64,000 nt of DNA from Anticarsia gemmatalis (GCF_050436995.1 NC_134747.1:2735501-2799500); one strand, 5' to 3'; positions 44,870 through 57,992 are shown, numbered from the stretch's first letter. Program-made: numbers and translations. Notes: generated from the sequence alone by a model not told the origin.

Positions 44870-44934
44870 GCTATGCATCACGCTATTACCAATAGGAGCA
44901 GAGTACCAGCGACGCAAGCGAAGTTGCGCGGGTT
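44870..44934 (+). mobile_element. HEL-A 3' fragment with internal deletion
   Basis: CATCACGCTATTACCAATAG, AGCAGAGTACCAG and then directly CGACGCAAGCGAAGTTGCGC. The usual 50 bp between is deleted, and the last CAGCTAG is missing. It abuts the second copy of the 170-bp duplication. Confidence 0.8.
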
Positions 44935-45104
44935 ATGCTTAAATAAAAGGTACTAATTTCAGTTGAATAGAAGATTTAAACCAGCCCATTTGCGTACCAG
45001 TCTTTAAAAATACCCAGCAAAATTATTACTAAATTTATCTCGATAAATTATGCACGACCATGCTCTGATGCTGCTTAAATACGATAATGCACATGTAGAT
45101 GCTT
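44935..45104 (+). repeat. Direct duplication of about 170 bp, copy 2
   Basis: Begins ATGCTTAAATAAAAGGTA exactly at the end of the Helitron fragment. It runs through GCAAAATTATTACTAAATTT to CGATAATGCACATGTAGATG. An 8-base insertion (TGCTGCTT) distinguishes it from copy 1. Confidence 0.85.
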
Positions 45105-45767
45105 ACTCAAAAAGTTATATACCTACTTACATAATTACATATAATAAAAATTCATTTTATTTGGCAAAAACTGAGTAGCCTGTACTTCAGAGGTTTCACT
45201 TTTTTGTGCCTAGAGGGGAAAAATAACCTCAAAACAGGTTTTACTAAAATTCAGAGCTATGCTCAATCAATTGCCAGCCAAAACCTCACTGCATATATGC
45301 AATAGAATAGTCTAATTTCAACACAATTGCACAATCTCATGCGGAAATCTAAAACAGCAACCTATAACGAACCATAAACACAGTAAATCGAGAATGTCGG
45401 TTTTAGTAAACATTTTGACAGTTGTAATGGTTGCTTTGACAGCTCTGGCTGTATGATTAGTTACCGTGACGTGTTATGTCAACCGGCTGTCAAAAGTTTT
45501 TAATATCTGTGCTGACATCTCCCGGAATAAGGGAGTTTGAAGATCGATGGTTTGACAGGTATTTATGTGTCTTTGAAAGTAGGTACAATGAATAATTTAA
45601 TAATGTACTGAGAAGACCACTTTGCTATATTATTTACAGTAGAGATGAAATTGTTAGGTACAAAAAGAAAATGTTTATTAAATAAATTGTGACCGAGTCT
45701 ATGTATATAGCACAATGTATGTGTTTGGCTGTTTAAAATGCCGAACAAAACTATCGCAGCATCTCGC
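45105..45767. other. Unique sequence, nothing recognised
   Basis: AT-rich; no exon or repeat match. Confidence 0.4.
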
Positions 45768-45826
45768 CTTTCGGCTCAATCAGCTTTGACATTATGTTGA
45801 CCACTAACTATACGATAAAATAAAAG
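45768..45826 (+). mobile_element. 5S-SINE 3' fragment
   Basis: GCTTTGACATTATGTTGACC and ACTAACTATACGATAAAATA match the 3' end of the short-body 5S-SINE. The 5S-like head is absent. Confidence 0.6.
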
Positions 45827-48680
45827 CCGTACTTGTAAGGGACCAGGGGTTTTTGTATCTCAGTTGAAAACCATTTGACAGCCACTATTCTTTACAATTT
45901 ATTTTCAAGAATGATGGCAACTAATGAATGATTTCTTATGTCAAAAATACTATGATTGCGGCGAGGTGCCCACGATAACCATTGCGCCAAATATGCAGAT
46001 AAATACACATAGAATGCATAAAAAACAAACAATACAGTGCCATTTATTCAACACACACACCTTAGCACAACTACACAAACAAGCTTAGAAACTTAAAAAC
46101 AAAGCACAAAATACTTTAATTAGAATCAGAAGCACACAACGTTTCTTTACACGCAGTATCTTAATAAAGCAGTGCTGCATTCCCGTTGTAAAAGCATTTG
46201 CATTAAGCAGATTGGCTCCAGAGGATGTTTGTGGGACTTCCCTTTTGTCTACCGTGTTTATATTTCGACTTTCTTTTTTCGTTAATGTATGCTCTTTAAA
46301 GCACTGTGTATGCCTGATAAAGCGGATTAGTTGAGTAGTTGTTTGCACTTGCAAGTGCCAGATATTTTAGAACCCGTTGTTTGAAACACTATAAAGTAAA
46401 AAATATCAAATTACAATAATTCGTGGACGTAAAATGGGTTGCAAGTTAGTAGTTCGTACATTTTGCTGTTGTCTCTTCGGACCAGAGTTTGTGTCTTATC
46501 TTCTTCTTCGTCTTATTGAAAGTCATGCCCATTCTGGGCCTTGTTGCAGTTTTGTCATTAACACAATAAACAGATAAACTCAAGTTACCCATATTAGTAA
46601 GGAGCTGATATCTGCTAAAACGTTAAATGACGCAATTATACGCAAAAATAATTCAAGCAACCGTTCTAAATAAATTTTGAACTCGATTATAAAGAGTAAA
46701 ACTGAGCAGCAACGCCCATTCTCACTCAAAATAGACTCAAAATGATAAACGACTAACCAACTTGGAAAAAAGATTAAGAAAAAGATACACCCTAAGGGAA
46801 TAATCAACTCCATTGCACCGGAAAAGCTACAAGCAATTTGATTCAGAACTCTTTTTCCTCATAGACATTACTGGAAAAGATTTGCTATTTGAAAATTTAC
46901 TTCTCAAGTTTTTATAAAAGGCACTTAATAAGAGGCCCAAATGTATCGATGTGAATAAAGCAAGGGAAGTTTGTTAAGATCGAACCGAGTGGTGGGACGT
47001 GGCTTTTATTTCTATTTTTGTAGAATAAATTAGTAGGTATCAAATATTTTGTCACTAAGCTGATATGCAATCTTAAATTAAAATCAATACCTTCATCTAA
47101 ACCTCATGGGAAAATGGCGCGATTTTATGTTTGTAAATAAAATGTCAGGTGGAAAACAAGCTTAAATCTTAACACCGTAGTAAAACAGCTAAAACATGCG
47201 AAATTCCAAAAGATAGAAAGAGATAAAATCTTTCTTTTTTCTTTTATCTACGTGGGTGGTTGAGTGTCGGTTGTAAAGTTTTAGCAAAGATTCGGCCGGT
47301 GTAGCAAAGTGCTTGCATTGGCTTTTGCACTTTAATCTTTCTGCAATGGTGAAAGTGATACCTATTTTGAATCGAGTGTATTAATATTTATAAAACTCGT
47401 TAGTTGTATTTTTCAGCAAATTTAAATACTGTCTACATCATTGTAATGACCTTTCTTAAAAAATAATATTATGTAGGTACCTGCTATAAAAAAAAACATA
47501 TTTTTGGAGTTTCTTATAAATTTGCAATTTTAAGCAGTAATATAGTAACCAACTTGAAAAAAGATGAAGGTTCTCAATCGGTAGCAAATAGTTTTTTTGA
47601 ACATTCATACTTTTGCGCGTGACAATTTTACACATAGAGGTCACGAACTCTATAATTCTAAAACAATAGCCACCTAAAATAAACTCAAACCCTAAAATAA
47701 GGAACGATACACTCACGAATCTGGCAAGAAAACTTTCAAAAACATGTGAAATATTCAATTATTTGGAACATCAAAGCGCTGGCCAGCGGAGTTAGTGTGT
47801 CGGAAAATTTTATAGTATTTTCTTTGTAATCTGTCAAAGTACAATGCGAAGCCACACGTCATTAGGAAACGCCATCAGTTGAGAAGTTCTGGACTGCGTA
47901 TCTAATTATATTAAGCGTGAAAATATTTGTTTTATTAAAATCTTCTGTGTTCTTTTGTATTTGACCGAATTATTTTATATGTTTATGAAGACTATTGTCA
48001 GTCGGATGAGTGGATCTCTCATGTTTTTGCTGTCTGATGCCGAATAGTAGAAATGTTGTAGTTAACATAGTACAAGATACGTAACATTAGTCTTATTAGA
48101 AAGCTACCTAAGCGGTCTTTAATTAAGACGAAAGTACGACTGCACAACACAAATTTAGATAGACGGAAAGATAGGTAAGTATTAGTACTGTAAAGAACTG
48201 CACTAGTAAGAAACTAACAGATAAAATTTAGATAATGTGCTTGTCAAAATCTTGTCATCCTTGTACTTAGCTATTTCCTTTAAATTTCTGAATATTACTG
48301 TCCCACAATTAGACACGGGTTTTGTATTAAAAAAGTGAGAGGAGTCCTTTAGTTAACCACGAGAGCTACGGTTAGGGATTTACTAGACTAGACATAAAAA
48401 TATTAGAAACAAAGCTGCGTTGAGACCGATCGATATCCAATTACAGTTATTTCAACTAGAGCACTTTTTCATTATGATTCTGTTCTTTCATAATCACATG
48501 GCTTGGAGTAAGTGGATTGAAGTCCGATTGTGAAAACACACAGGTGGATACGATTAAATAAAATCAATGTCGCTTAGATATCATGTAAAATAAGCCTTGA
48601 GCTTTGATGGCAGGTTTCAAGATATGGATAAGCGTCGGTTAACCTATCTGATAATAATGAAATGTTATAATATAAAGTTA
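45827..48680. other. Repeat-poor unique sequence
   Basis: No repeats recognised over about 2.8 kb. Minus-strand frames at 46085-46354, 46580-46813 and 47456-47758 and a 47-codon plus-strand frame from 46434 have no recognisable domain. Confidence 0.45.
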
Positions 48681-48920
48681 AAAGAGCAGTGCTCGAACTG
48701 CCGTGTCCCCAGATCACATGCACCCAACGGTGAAAGAAAACATCGTGAGGAAAACTTGCATGCCTAAAATTTGTTTAATACATTTATTGAAGGCATGCAA
48801 AGTCCCCATCTCGCACTTGGCCAGCGTCGTAGACTCAAGGCCTAGCCCCTCCCACATTACGGGAGGAGACCCTTACCCAGCAGTGGGACATTAATGAGTT
48901 AAATTTATTAATATTATTAA
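48681..48920 (+). mobile_element. tRNA-derived SINE, family tS-C, head deleted
   Basis: It begins AAGAGCAGTG like the intact copy, then jumps to sequence before CAACGGTGAAAGAAAACATC, TTGCATGCCTAAAATTTG and CTTGGCCAGCGTCGTAGACT, and GACCCTTACCCAGCAGTGGG with a TTATTAATATT tail. The A and B boxes are lost, so this copy could not be transcribed from its own promoter. Confidence 0.8.
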
Positions 48921-49621
48921 TTTCATAAAAAGTTAATAATGTGCGAAAATATCCTTTTAATATGATTTCGACAGTTTCAGATTATAAACATTTTTCTAAT
49001 CAATGCAGTTCTCTGTAGGTCATCTAAAGCTTATTTCAAAGCGTCGAATCGTTTGTTAATGACTGTTTTGAGTACGATATGTGCTAGATAATCTCCCTCT
49101 TTACATAAGCACATTCAGGAACATTATTAACTAAAATTCTTATAAAAGCATGTTAAATAACATTGTTAGAATACAAGTCTTTGGGTTTTGACATATTGAC
49201 GCAACATTGCATACACCTACGGTATACATAAAATAACGTCCTTTTCCCGTGAGAGTAGGCAGATTTCAAAGAACACCACTCACTTACCCCACAAACAAAT
49301 GAAGATGTTTTCCAATAAAGCAAGTGACAATCAATCCGAATGGACACTATAAGAAAATATAACTATAGGAACTATTATGAATCGTAACTATAGATTGCAC
49401 TTACTTATTTTACGATTGTACTTATAAATGTATGACACGATGTATGTCAATGAAGGAAAGAAAGTGTAAGGATTGTAATAAGTGTCGTTCGTTGGCTGGT
49501 CTCTGCCCACCCCTATGGGAAGTAGGTGTGGTTTTATGTATGTACTGTCAGGAGTAAAAATATGGTAGATAACCAATGACAAATGCAAAGTTTCATTCTT
49601 ATAAAATCAGTATGCGTATAA
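48921..49621. other. Unique sequence, nothing recognised
   Basis: No repeat or exon was identified. Confidence 0.4.
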
Positions 49622-49766
49622 CGCATCTCAGTTGACTAGTGTACATCAAATTGATTTTCACTATTCAGTACTTTGCTGTTTTGTCGCTACGCGTTAATCA
49701 CTCTATTATAAGAGAGAAATCAATTTAAAGCATACCTGCTTTCATGTAGTTGTCAACTGAGATACA
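49622..49766. mobile_element. MITE with ATCTCAGTTGAC terminal inverted repeats
   Basis: GCATCTCAGTTGACTAGT at the left and the reverse complement of AGTTGTCAACTGAGATAC at the right pair over about 14-18 bp. AAATTGATTT/AATCAATTT pairs further in. The right end is shared with 19945-19975. Confidence 0.55.
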
Positions 49767-52700
49767 TAATAGCCCACCAAGTTGAAAATGTTCAAATGCT
49801 GTTCATATAGTGACTGTATGTAAACTGAAACGGTAAACGTTGTTCTAGTGAATAGTAAACATAATATTTTTAGAACTTTCATTGAGTTCATTCTGTCATT
49901 GATGACGTATGTTCAAGAGAATCATGACCTATCTGCCAATGGGAAAAATAAATAAGAGAGAGAGAGGCCTGCTGTGGGGACCACGGTATCCGCAGTTTTA
50001 TACCCAAATTGACATTATATTAGTATTATGATGACCTTTTATTGTTTGTAACTTATAGTATTTTGTACCTAATTAAACGTTTTTAATTTTCATTTCATTT
50101 AAATATAAATACTGCTTAACTCAGGATTTTGTGATAAGCATGTTAATTTGTAGCCTTACTTTTGACGCATTAAGTATTTCTTCGAAACCATTTTGATAGT
50201 ATAGATCTAAACTAAGAGTAATGTTTGACTGATAATGAAGCTCCAAACAAACGGTTGAAACGTGATACTAATAAAACGGGGTATGAAGCAAACCAACAAC
50301 TGACATAATTGCTCCATCCAATTTGGGTCCTCATTCATGCAGTTTCTATGAGCGATACACACGCTTTCTAGACACTTTTTACCAGTACTGATAATCTCAC
50401 GGCTTATTATAATACACTATGTCTACGAATCTTATTCACAATATCATCTCACACAAATAAAATTACGACCACTACTAACGTAATACCTAAACTACGCTAC
50501 ACTACGTCACTTCACGTGCTACTGTCATGTCGTTCACGCGTGATACGTGAACATTGGAACCGATCCACGGACGTCGGACGTAGAATACAAGAAACTTTTT
50601 AAAATATCATAAATCAAGATCGTCGGTTCTGACGTCATGGGCTCCATTCAACTGTGAAGTACTATGGAAACTCGAATGTAGATACGATCGAGTTTCAGTT
50701 TCGAGAAGTGAATTTATAGATGATGATATTACTAATCCACAATATTCTGTTTTAGTTTAGTTTTTCAGGAGTTAATATTGTGAATTTGATTGTGATAGTT
50801 TTATTTCTCAGTATGATAAGGATAGAAAAAGAACATACATGTCTCATTGGTCTCACGAAATAACACCAACTTTATTAGTGTATTGTGTCTAAGATTTAAT
50901 TATTAGAACTAATGATAAAAATACATAATAAATAAATATAATAGAATGTAAGAACTTATTTAACATCGTGTAACGCACGCCGTATCTGGTAAACTGTAAA
51001 CTTTTCAAATTCTCGCGGCCGTTTTATAACATAGTTTTTGTAAACAACAGCAAAAGAGTAATTAGCTAAAACAATGACCCTGAAAATAACTTTCAAGTAC
51101 AAAGTTAATTCTGTTTACGCATAAAATTTGTTACTTTAATTGAAAACTACTTCAGCTAAGTGTCATTGTGTGAAAATTAAGTTTACAATTGAATTAAGTT
51201 GAGTTACAGTTTTAAGTCAACACTCTAAGGGAGACTTAAAATGTAATATTCATTGATATTTTACTTTTAGAGTTTAGGACACTTCTTACTTTCATTACTA
51301 GTTTTTAAGATTCGACTTCGTATTTTAGAATGTTATAGTGCAATTAATATGTTTTACAACAGATGAAAGACAGTTAAATCTTGTAATACATGGACTTGAA
51401 TAATATATTAGGTCGGGTAAAATAATATAACTGGATATAACAAATCAAAACTTCTTCCCACGGTAAATAAAAATAAATTGATCCAAACAAAGTACACTGA
51501 TAAAATCCTGATATTATTTAGCACAGTTTGAAACGAGTTTCGTTCGAGTATCTGTAGTAAAAGACGTCGCCGTCGGGATTTCTCACTAGATGATTTTATG
51601 TACAAATATTGTTTACGATTTTTTTTTATGTATTTCTTTAGTGTAGAAATCTGTTATTGATGCAGTATAGTCAAACTCTACGACGTCATTCTTCATTGCT
51701 TTTTGGAGGCAAATTCGGAACGATTTTCATTCATTATTGAAAGCAAGGTTTTTTGTTTGTTCCGATCAATTGCTTATTTTGTTAAACTTTCTACTACTGA
51801 ACTTGAATTAGCTTTATTGTAAAGGTACATTAAATAAGCGAGATACGACGTTTATAGTCTTAGGGTTCACATCTAATTGACAAATAATTTTAGTGTTATG
51901 TTTAGTGAGAATATGTTCTTGTATGAACTAACACCATTAACTGTAAACGTTAGTAGTTTGTTAAAGCAAATTATATAATTACACGGTACTTGAACAATTA
52001 CCGTGGCTTCATTAAGTACAGGAGCCAAAGACTTTACATATATTATACATACACATTACCACGTTTTTTTTGCATATTTAATGCGACTGTAATATACCAC
52101 AGCCTAATCTTTACGGCAAACATATTTTAGGCTTTTTCTGCATTTTAAATGGGGCCGCAATAAACCTTTTGAAAAAGCTAATAAGCAACATATTTATGTC
52201 AGTAACAACCGCAAAAACAAAGCAAATAAAAAATTCAGAACGCAGTAACCGACATTTGTAAAATGTCAGTTAGAAGTACATAAAAAATCACACGGTAGAG
52301 CCGCCATTTTGCGAATGTAGGTCGGCAGTAGCAACTAAATCCCGCCTTTAAAAGTCTGTTAATCCTCTGGCTTTTCAATTGTGAAACCTTTTCAGTGGTA
52401 TAACCGCCACACAATGTGAGGTCTTGAGCGCGAGCTTTGGATGCTAGATCGTCACTTTGCGGCGTCCGGGCTCCGTAGATTAGTTTTTAATGACTGTCAC
52501 TGTGATAGATATTGTCATTGAATATGCAATTTCGAAACGGCATCTTTGTGGAAATCTTTATAATGTGTGCATGTTCATGTGCACGTGCATAATTGCTAAT
52601 TTAAAGAGCCACAGTTAATTTTATTTGGTATTACGCCGGAATATTTATTTTATCAAGAAGCTTTAGCTTCTACAATAAGCCGTTCCTAATAATTTCAAAC

Positions 52701-53005
52701 CTAAATAAAAATTACGACTAATTTAACTACTAAGTTGTACCGATAAGAGTGAATTCATCCACGATTTTCGTTTACTCACAAAGAAATACTCATGAAGCAA
52801 CTAAATCGCATGCAGAAACGCTTACTAGCATCATAAAGGATTCAACACGGTTGTGTTGATTTCTTTATGTTGCTAGTTTGCATGACTGTGCATCTCTTTA
52901 ATTTGCTTGCCGTTATAGCATATGTTACTTTAGCCGTGCTGGCTATACCTACAAACATGCTTTACTCCACTTTTGGCACAGTTTTTTTCCTTTTTTTTTA
53001 ACCCG
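49767..53005. other. Repeat-poor tract with scattered regulatory-like motifs
   Basis: About 3.2 kb without recognised repeats. It holds the E-box/CRE-rich stretch listed at 50511-50697 and a short perfect hairpin at 52249-52265 (GACATTT, AAATGTC). No exon was recognised. Confidence 0.45.
50511..50697. promoter_or_regulatory. Candidate regulatory stretch: E-box, CRE and inverted repeats
   Basis: TTCACGTGCTAC contains CACGTG near 50514. GTTCACG and CGTGAAC form an inverted repeat at 50532-50552 with a 7-bp spacer. TGACGTCA lies at 50630-50637. AAACTCGA and TCGAGTTT form an inverted repeat near 50668-50695. CG dinucleotides are more frequent than around it. No transcription start can be assigned. 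Confidence 0.3.
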
Positions 53006-53045
53006 TTACTGTCCCACTGCAGGGCAAGGGTCTCCTCCCAAGCGA
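53006..53045 (-). mobile_element. tS-C SINE / LINE tail fragment
   Basis: GTCCCACTGCAGGGCAAGGG and TCTCCTCCC match the 3' end of family tS-C. It is only about 40 bp long. Confidence 0.55.
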
Positions 53046-53366
53046 GTTACTAATCAGTAATTCTCATTCCTTCAAAGAACCCTAAATTATGCGTAAACCA
53101 CACATTTGGTACGTTTTTGTCCCATTTCTCGTCAGATACAGGGTTTTTCATTACAACACTGTTGTGACAGATCGGGCTTAACGAATCGGAATGTGATGGA
53201 TTATTTTCTTTTTGTCGTCAAATGAGATGGCGAGGAAATCGATGTTGAGGTCTCATTCAATATGGTAAGGCTTTTCGGCTATATTCTTTGTGGTCGGTAA
53301 GATTTTATTTGACGGGAAGAAATGAAGATTGTTTGTTGTAGGTAAAAGGAATAAAAGATATCATCA
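53046..53366. other. Unique sequence, nothing recognised
   Basis: No repeat match or frame of note. Confidence 0.4.
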
Positions 53367-53640
53367 CCTGTTTGGCGCAGTGGTTTAAGCGGTCACCTCG
53401 CCGCGACAACCGTAGCGCCGCGTGTGGTGGGTTCGAATCCCACCCGGGACATATCTTTGTGTGATGAGCACGAGTATATATTCTGAGCCTGGTTGTGAAT
53501 TTATCTATATAAGTATGTATTTAGAAGTATATAAGTATGTTTATCAGTTATTTGGTTACCATAGTACAAGCTCTGCTTAGTTTGGAATCAAATGACCGTG
53601 TGTGAATTGTCCCACTATATATATTTATTTATTTTTTATA
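53367..53640 (+). mobile_element. tRNA-derived SINE, family tS-A, full length
   Basis: The tRNA-like head has the A box TGGCGCAGTGG at 53373-53383 and the B box GGTTCGAATCC at 53430-53440, followed by CACCCGGGAC. The body reads TTGTGTGATGAGCACGAGTA, ACCATAGTACAAGCTCTGCT and GACCGTGTGTGAATTGTCCC, with an AT-rich ATTTATTT tail. The spacing between boxes (about 46 bp) suits Pol III transcription. Truncated relatives lie at 15351, 60861 and possibly 7973. It is not a functional tRNA, because no convincing anticodon arm or 5' acceptor strand can be drawn. Confidence 0.85.
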
Positions 53641-56600
53641 AATTCAGTGACATTTGTTTACTTTAGACATTTTTTTTTTAATTTAGAACACAAAAGTAAG
53701 AGGCGATTCTCTCAAATTTTGCTTAAACATTGATCTGATAGAATCTCCTATTTATAAGTCTTCTCATTAATACTACACTTCTAATATTCCAACAAGTACT
53801 CAGTCGACCCCACTAACATTTTGCTAGGAAATCAAACCTTAGACAACCTAACAAGAAAACCTATGAGTGTTTATTTTATGAGTTTTTAATCATAACAGTA
53901 CATAATTCCACATAATTATGTGCATATCCTACATATAGTATTGATTTTCCTTCTAGTAAAGAGGGTCGTACTATAAAGTTTATAGGTATTTAGAACTATA
54001 GTTCTTTTATGGGGGTCAAGAATAAATGAAGGGTTTGTAGTAAACTGAATGGATATACATTTACTACTACATCAATAGAAACCTTTAATAAAAGATATCG
54101 ACAAAATGCATACTTTAAGAAATAGGTAATGATCGGGTTGCCGGAATCAGTAGTGAAAAGTTAGTCAAGACCCATTCATTGTAAATTATATTACGAGTAT
54201 TATATGAACACTACAGAAAACCACTTATTATATTAGGTACATCACCTAAATATAAGCTCCATTCCTACGATTATTAGGGACTGAAGAACGTTAATTTAAC
54301 TTTTCTTTTGTGCCATGGTGTTCACCTCACACTTTGCCATAGATTCCCGTAAATCAAAAAGTGAAACCTGAACTACAACTACTAGCAAAACCTATAAATA
54401 ATCTATGTTTGAATTCCCGTTAGCAAAATGGAGGTTTAAAAATACGATTTTAAAAACGTTCGAAACATTCCGACCTACTGACATATCCGCAACTTGTCAC
54501 ACCTCAGCCCTATCGCTGCCGAAAAAAAGAACAAAAAAAAATAAACCACGCAAATACGTTACGAAGAGAAAACAAACAGACAAACAGAGTGTCCTCGCAA
54601 TATCAGTGTAAATAAAACAGGCGAGAACGCTTTGAGGATTTATTTAAATTTGGAAAACCGTTTTAAAAAATAAAATGTGAGTTTTTAAAATTTAAATCCG
54701 GCCTCTGGTGAGTTTACGCACAATTTGCAAAGTGCCAGGGGTCGAGATTTTTTGAAATTTATTCGTGTATTTACTATTTCTGAAACGAACGGTAGCTTTG
54801 TTTCATCTTAATAGTCATAGGCTATGTTAATAATAATCAAGAAAATAAATACTGTATTGATTCTTTTCCATCAAAATGACAAAACTACAATACAAAAGCC
54901 ACAAAAAATTATTCTATGAAAAAAACATAATTATTGTTGAATTTGACTCTACGAGACAGACTAAAGTCTTTTCATATCCCAACTACTCCTGGCCACGACT
55001 TTATTCATGTGGAAAGATTGTGCAGGTAAAAGAATTCTATGTCATAATTCAAGATTTTCATCAAAAAACCATTCAGTACTTTCGCCCGAAAGAATACCTA
55101 ACAAACGTCCACACAAACTTATGCATATACAATTTCTAGTAAGATTTTACAGATTTTCGGTATTTTTGTAATATTCGTATCGGTTTCCGTATAAACGGAT
55201 ACGGATGTTTGTATATTTTCCTACAAGCTGGTATCTGGCCTCCGTCCCTTAGGATATTGAGCCAATATACCGTGTAAACTATTTTCCAAGCGTTATGCAT
55301 TTGTACCTGTTGCATTTTGTTTTGTAAGTATTATTTTCAAAGTGTATCAATTCCCTTTAGTTACAATACATATTATTTATACAAGATTTTATTTTAAGGT
55401 TTACTTTTAAACTCTTAAATCCATTTACTCAGTTATATTAACTTTCAAAATTGACTTGCAGACTCAGGTACTCGCCTCATCACACAAGTATTATTCCTGG
55501 GTATCACCTTGGAAAAATATTCATCAAATACAAATTATTCGGCCTAAATAACATTGTTATTATATTATTATATGGTGCAAAGAAATATAACGGAGTGCCT
55601 AATTTTTTTCTACATAATTATGTAAAAAAAACAAATTTTGGTTATTATTTTGGTCTCTGTCCACTCCTATAAGAAAAAGGGCGTAATTTTCATATGCGTT
55701 TATTGTACTAAAACCGTCTTCAATGTGTCTCAGTTTCTTGTCAGCCCTTTTTACTAAAATACAAGATTTTACTAATTTAAACATTTACAGCAATACGTAA
55801 CTCGTACAAAAATAAATCATTGGTGAACAAATAGTAACGGAACGACCCATAAAAATCTCTTTGAGTCCACGTCTTAATGATCGTCGGTATAAATAAATAC
55901 TGTTCGGCGGTCGCCGTGTTAAACGTGCCTTACCATTTTATTGCTGGGAAGAAAAGTCTTTGCAAGTGGATTTACAAGTACCAAAAGTGATAAACCAAGT
56001 ACAATAAAAGAAAGACAGGTACCATTTGTAGGTAAACTTAAGATAATGTAAATATTTATAACGACTGGGCCAAGAAATATACCTTGTCATTTTGTAGTGA
56101 GAAAGTGACGACTTTAAAAAAAACATTCAACTATGTCTACAAAAAATTCAGAGCTAATTTTTATGACATATTTTGTCAAAACTGTGTGATCTGTGTGAAT
56201 TGAAATACATTTCCGAGATTCAATACTTGATCTCAATTTATCCCGATCTGAAATCGAAATTTGAGACCTGTGTACGACATTGCTTCTGCAAACTTCACAG
56301 ACTTACCCAATTAACATAAGAAACAGCTAAACAAACATCTTCCAACATCTTTTGGGCTGTTTATCATTCAAGAATTCCTACACACTATATACCTGAGTAA
56401 AAACAGCATATTTTCCTAAGCATGACTTCCACATATCGGCGAAAACCCTTAACAAATGAACGCGTCTAGCTGACCATCAAAACGATACAACGCTTCGATA
56501 TTGGAAATGTTCCACCGACGCGCCATCTGTTGGCTCCAAGCGGTACTATGTGACAATGCACAGAAGCGAGAATTTTTCGAGTTCTGTTTGAATATTTAAG

Positions 56601-56835
56601 CTTGCAAAAGAATCGCACTGTTTGGTGGGTACGAATTCAGATTGCTTTTACGTAGTCATGACACATTTTGTAGTGAAAAGATACATAGTAATACCTAAGA
56701 TTTTAATTGCTTAAAATATTGCACATTGTTTTGGTTACTTAGAAAATTAAAATTGAACGAATCTCTGCATATTGAAAATGGTTATTTCGATAGATTTTTT
56801 TTCAGTAATTTTTAAAAGCAACGCGTGTCATATAT
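53641..56835. other. Repeat-poor unique sequence
   Basis: About 3.2 kb. At 53703-53720, GGCGATTCTCTC resembles the end of the TIR family at 18194, but no partner end was found. A short hairpin lies at about 55183-55206 (TTTCCGT, ACGGATA). Frames such as 54405-54611, 54876-55139 and 55451-55672 lack domains. Confidence 0.45.
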
Positions 56836-56940
56836 TTGTGGATCGCACAAATATTTTTTCCGTGTCGGAATCGAACTCACGGCCTCTCAACGCACACGGT
56901 GCGGGTGAGGTTACCTTAACCACTGTGCCACGGAGATCGT
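56836..56940 (-). mobile_element. tRNA-derived SINE head
   Basis: The minus strand reads GTGGCACAGTGGTTAAGGT (A-box region), then GAGGCCGTGAGTTCGATTCC (B box AGTTCGATTCC) and GACACGGAAAAAATATTTGT. It shares the layout of the heads at 7395 and 28062 but differs in sequence. Confidence 0.7.
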
Positions 56941-57799
56941 CATTAAATCCAAAGAGTCTCATAAACTAAGCCCAAATTAATTGTTATCATTACTAATGAA
57001 GGTATAGCATTACTAAATTACTATTTTTCTGATACACGGTAACCTAACAAAATCCATCACCTAAATGCTCACTAAAACATACAATAACACCTTCAAATAC
57101 CAGCGAAATTAATTTAGACATCGCATATATCAGCAAAATACATCTAAACTGAAATAGTTCTAGACTCGAACATCGGAATCACTAACAAGGCACTCAATCA
57201 ACGAGGTACATAAATCACAATTACTGTACAATTCAATACACAAGTGCATGTTATAGTCATGTGAACATCTATTAATAATTTTACGATGGTAGAACAGATT
57301 TGGCAGACTTCATTTTCGTATAGCTTCCGTTACCACTAGAGAATCGTTTAAATTGTGTTTCGAATAAATTGTGCTAACAAGTAGAGTGAGAAGGAAGTGT
57401 GTTTGTCTTTTTCTTTTAGAACAAGTAACTGTGATCAATGATTACTGATCAATCTAGTGTGAAAATTGTAGATTTTCAAAGATACATGAAGAAGATACAA
57501 AAGATTACATACTATGTAAAGATCTCTCTCTGTCTCTTTTTTCTATCTCTCTCTCTCTCTCTCTCTTACTGTCTCTTTCATAACTGGTCATTAAGTATCA
57601 CTATGATAGTTTTTCTCGACTTTTCCAAAACCACATAGCATAGGTACTTAGCTCGAATACGTTCGCCAAATACTAATATAGTATAGTAATAATATATTGA
57701 TAGTTTCAATAACCATTGAACGCAGAGGTTCCCATTGCGTTACTTATAGTACCTACTTCAGAATTTTATAAATCATATTCAATCATTCATCCATATTCA
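56941..57799. other. Unique sequence with a CT microsatellite
   Basis: (CT)n at 57545-57567, preceded by CTCTCTCTGTCTC near 57521. Nothing else recognised. Confidence 0.45.
57545..57567. repeat. CT dinucleotide microsatellite
   Basis: About eleven CT units with a nearby interrupted CT/GTCT run. A simple repeat. Confidence 0.8.
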
Positions 57800-57992
57800 G
57801 AATTTAATTTTATAAATTATGAAAAGATTTCCCGGAGTAAAAATGATCTTATGTGTTAATCCAAATTAATTAATTAAAATCCGTTCAGTATTTTATTCGT
57901 GGAATAGTTACAAACATACATACATACATAATGACAAACTCTTGCATTTACAATACTAGTAGAGTTACTAGTATTATAAAATATGCAAGAGT
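57800..57992 (-). mobile_element. Decayed HEL-B-like element with a terminal foldback
   Basis: AAAATCCGTTCAGTATTTTA and ACATACATACATAC, then CTTGCATTTACAATACTAGT, follow the pattern of a worn HEL-B 5' region. The end is duplicated as an inverted repeat: 57938-57961 pairs with 57966-57992 around a 4-base loop. Confidence 0.45.

Noticed and set aside
46434..46577. Cysteine-containing 47-codon frame as a secreted peptide
   Set aside because: No clear signal peptide or conserved cysteine spacing. Likely chance.
53367..53450. Functional tRNA gene
   Set aside because: A and B boxes are good, but no complete cloverleaf or credible anticodon arm can be drawn, and a SINE body follows that is repeated elsewhere.
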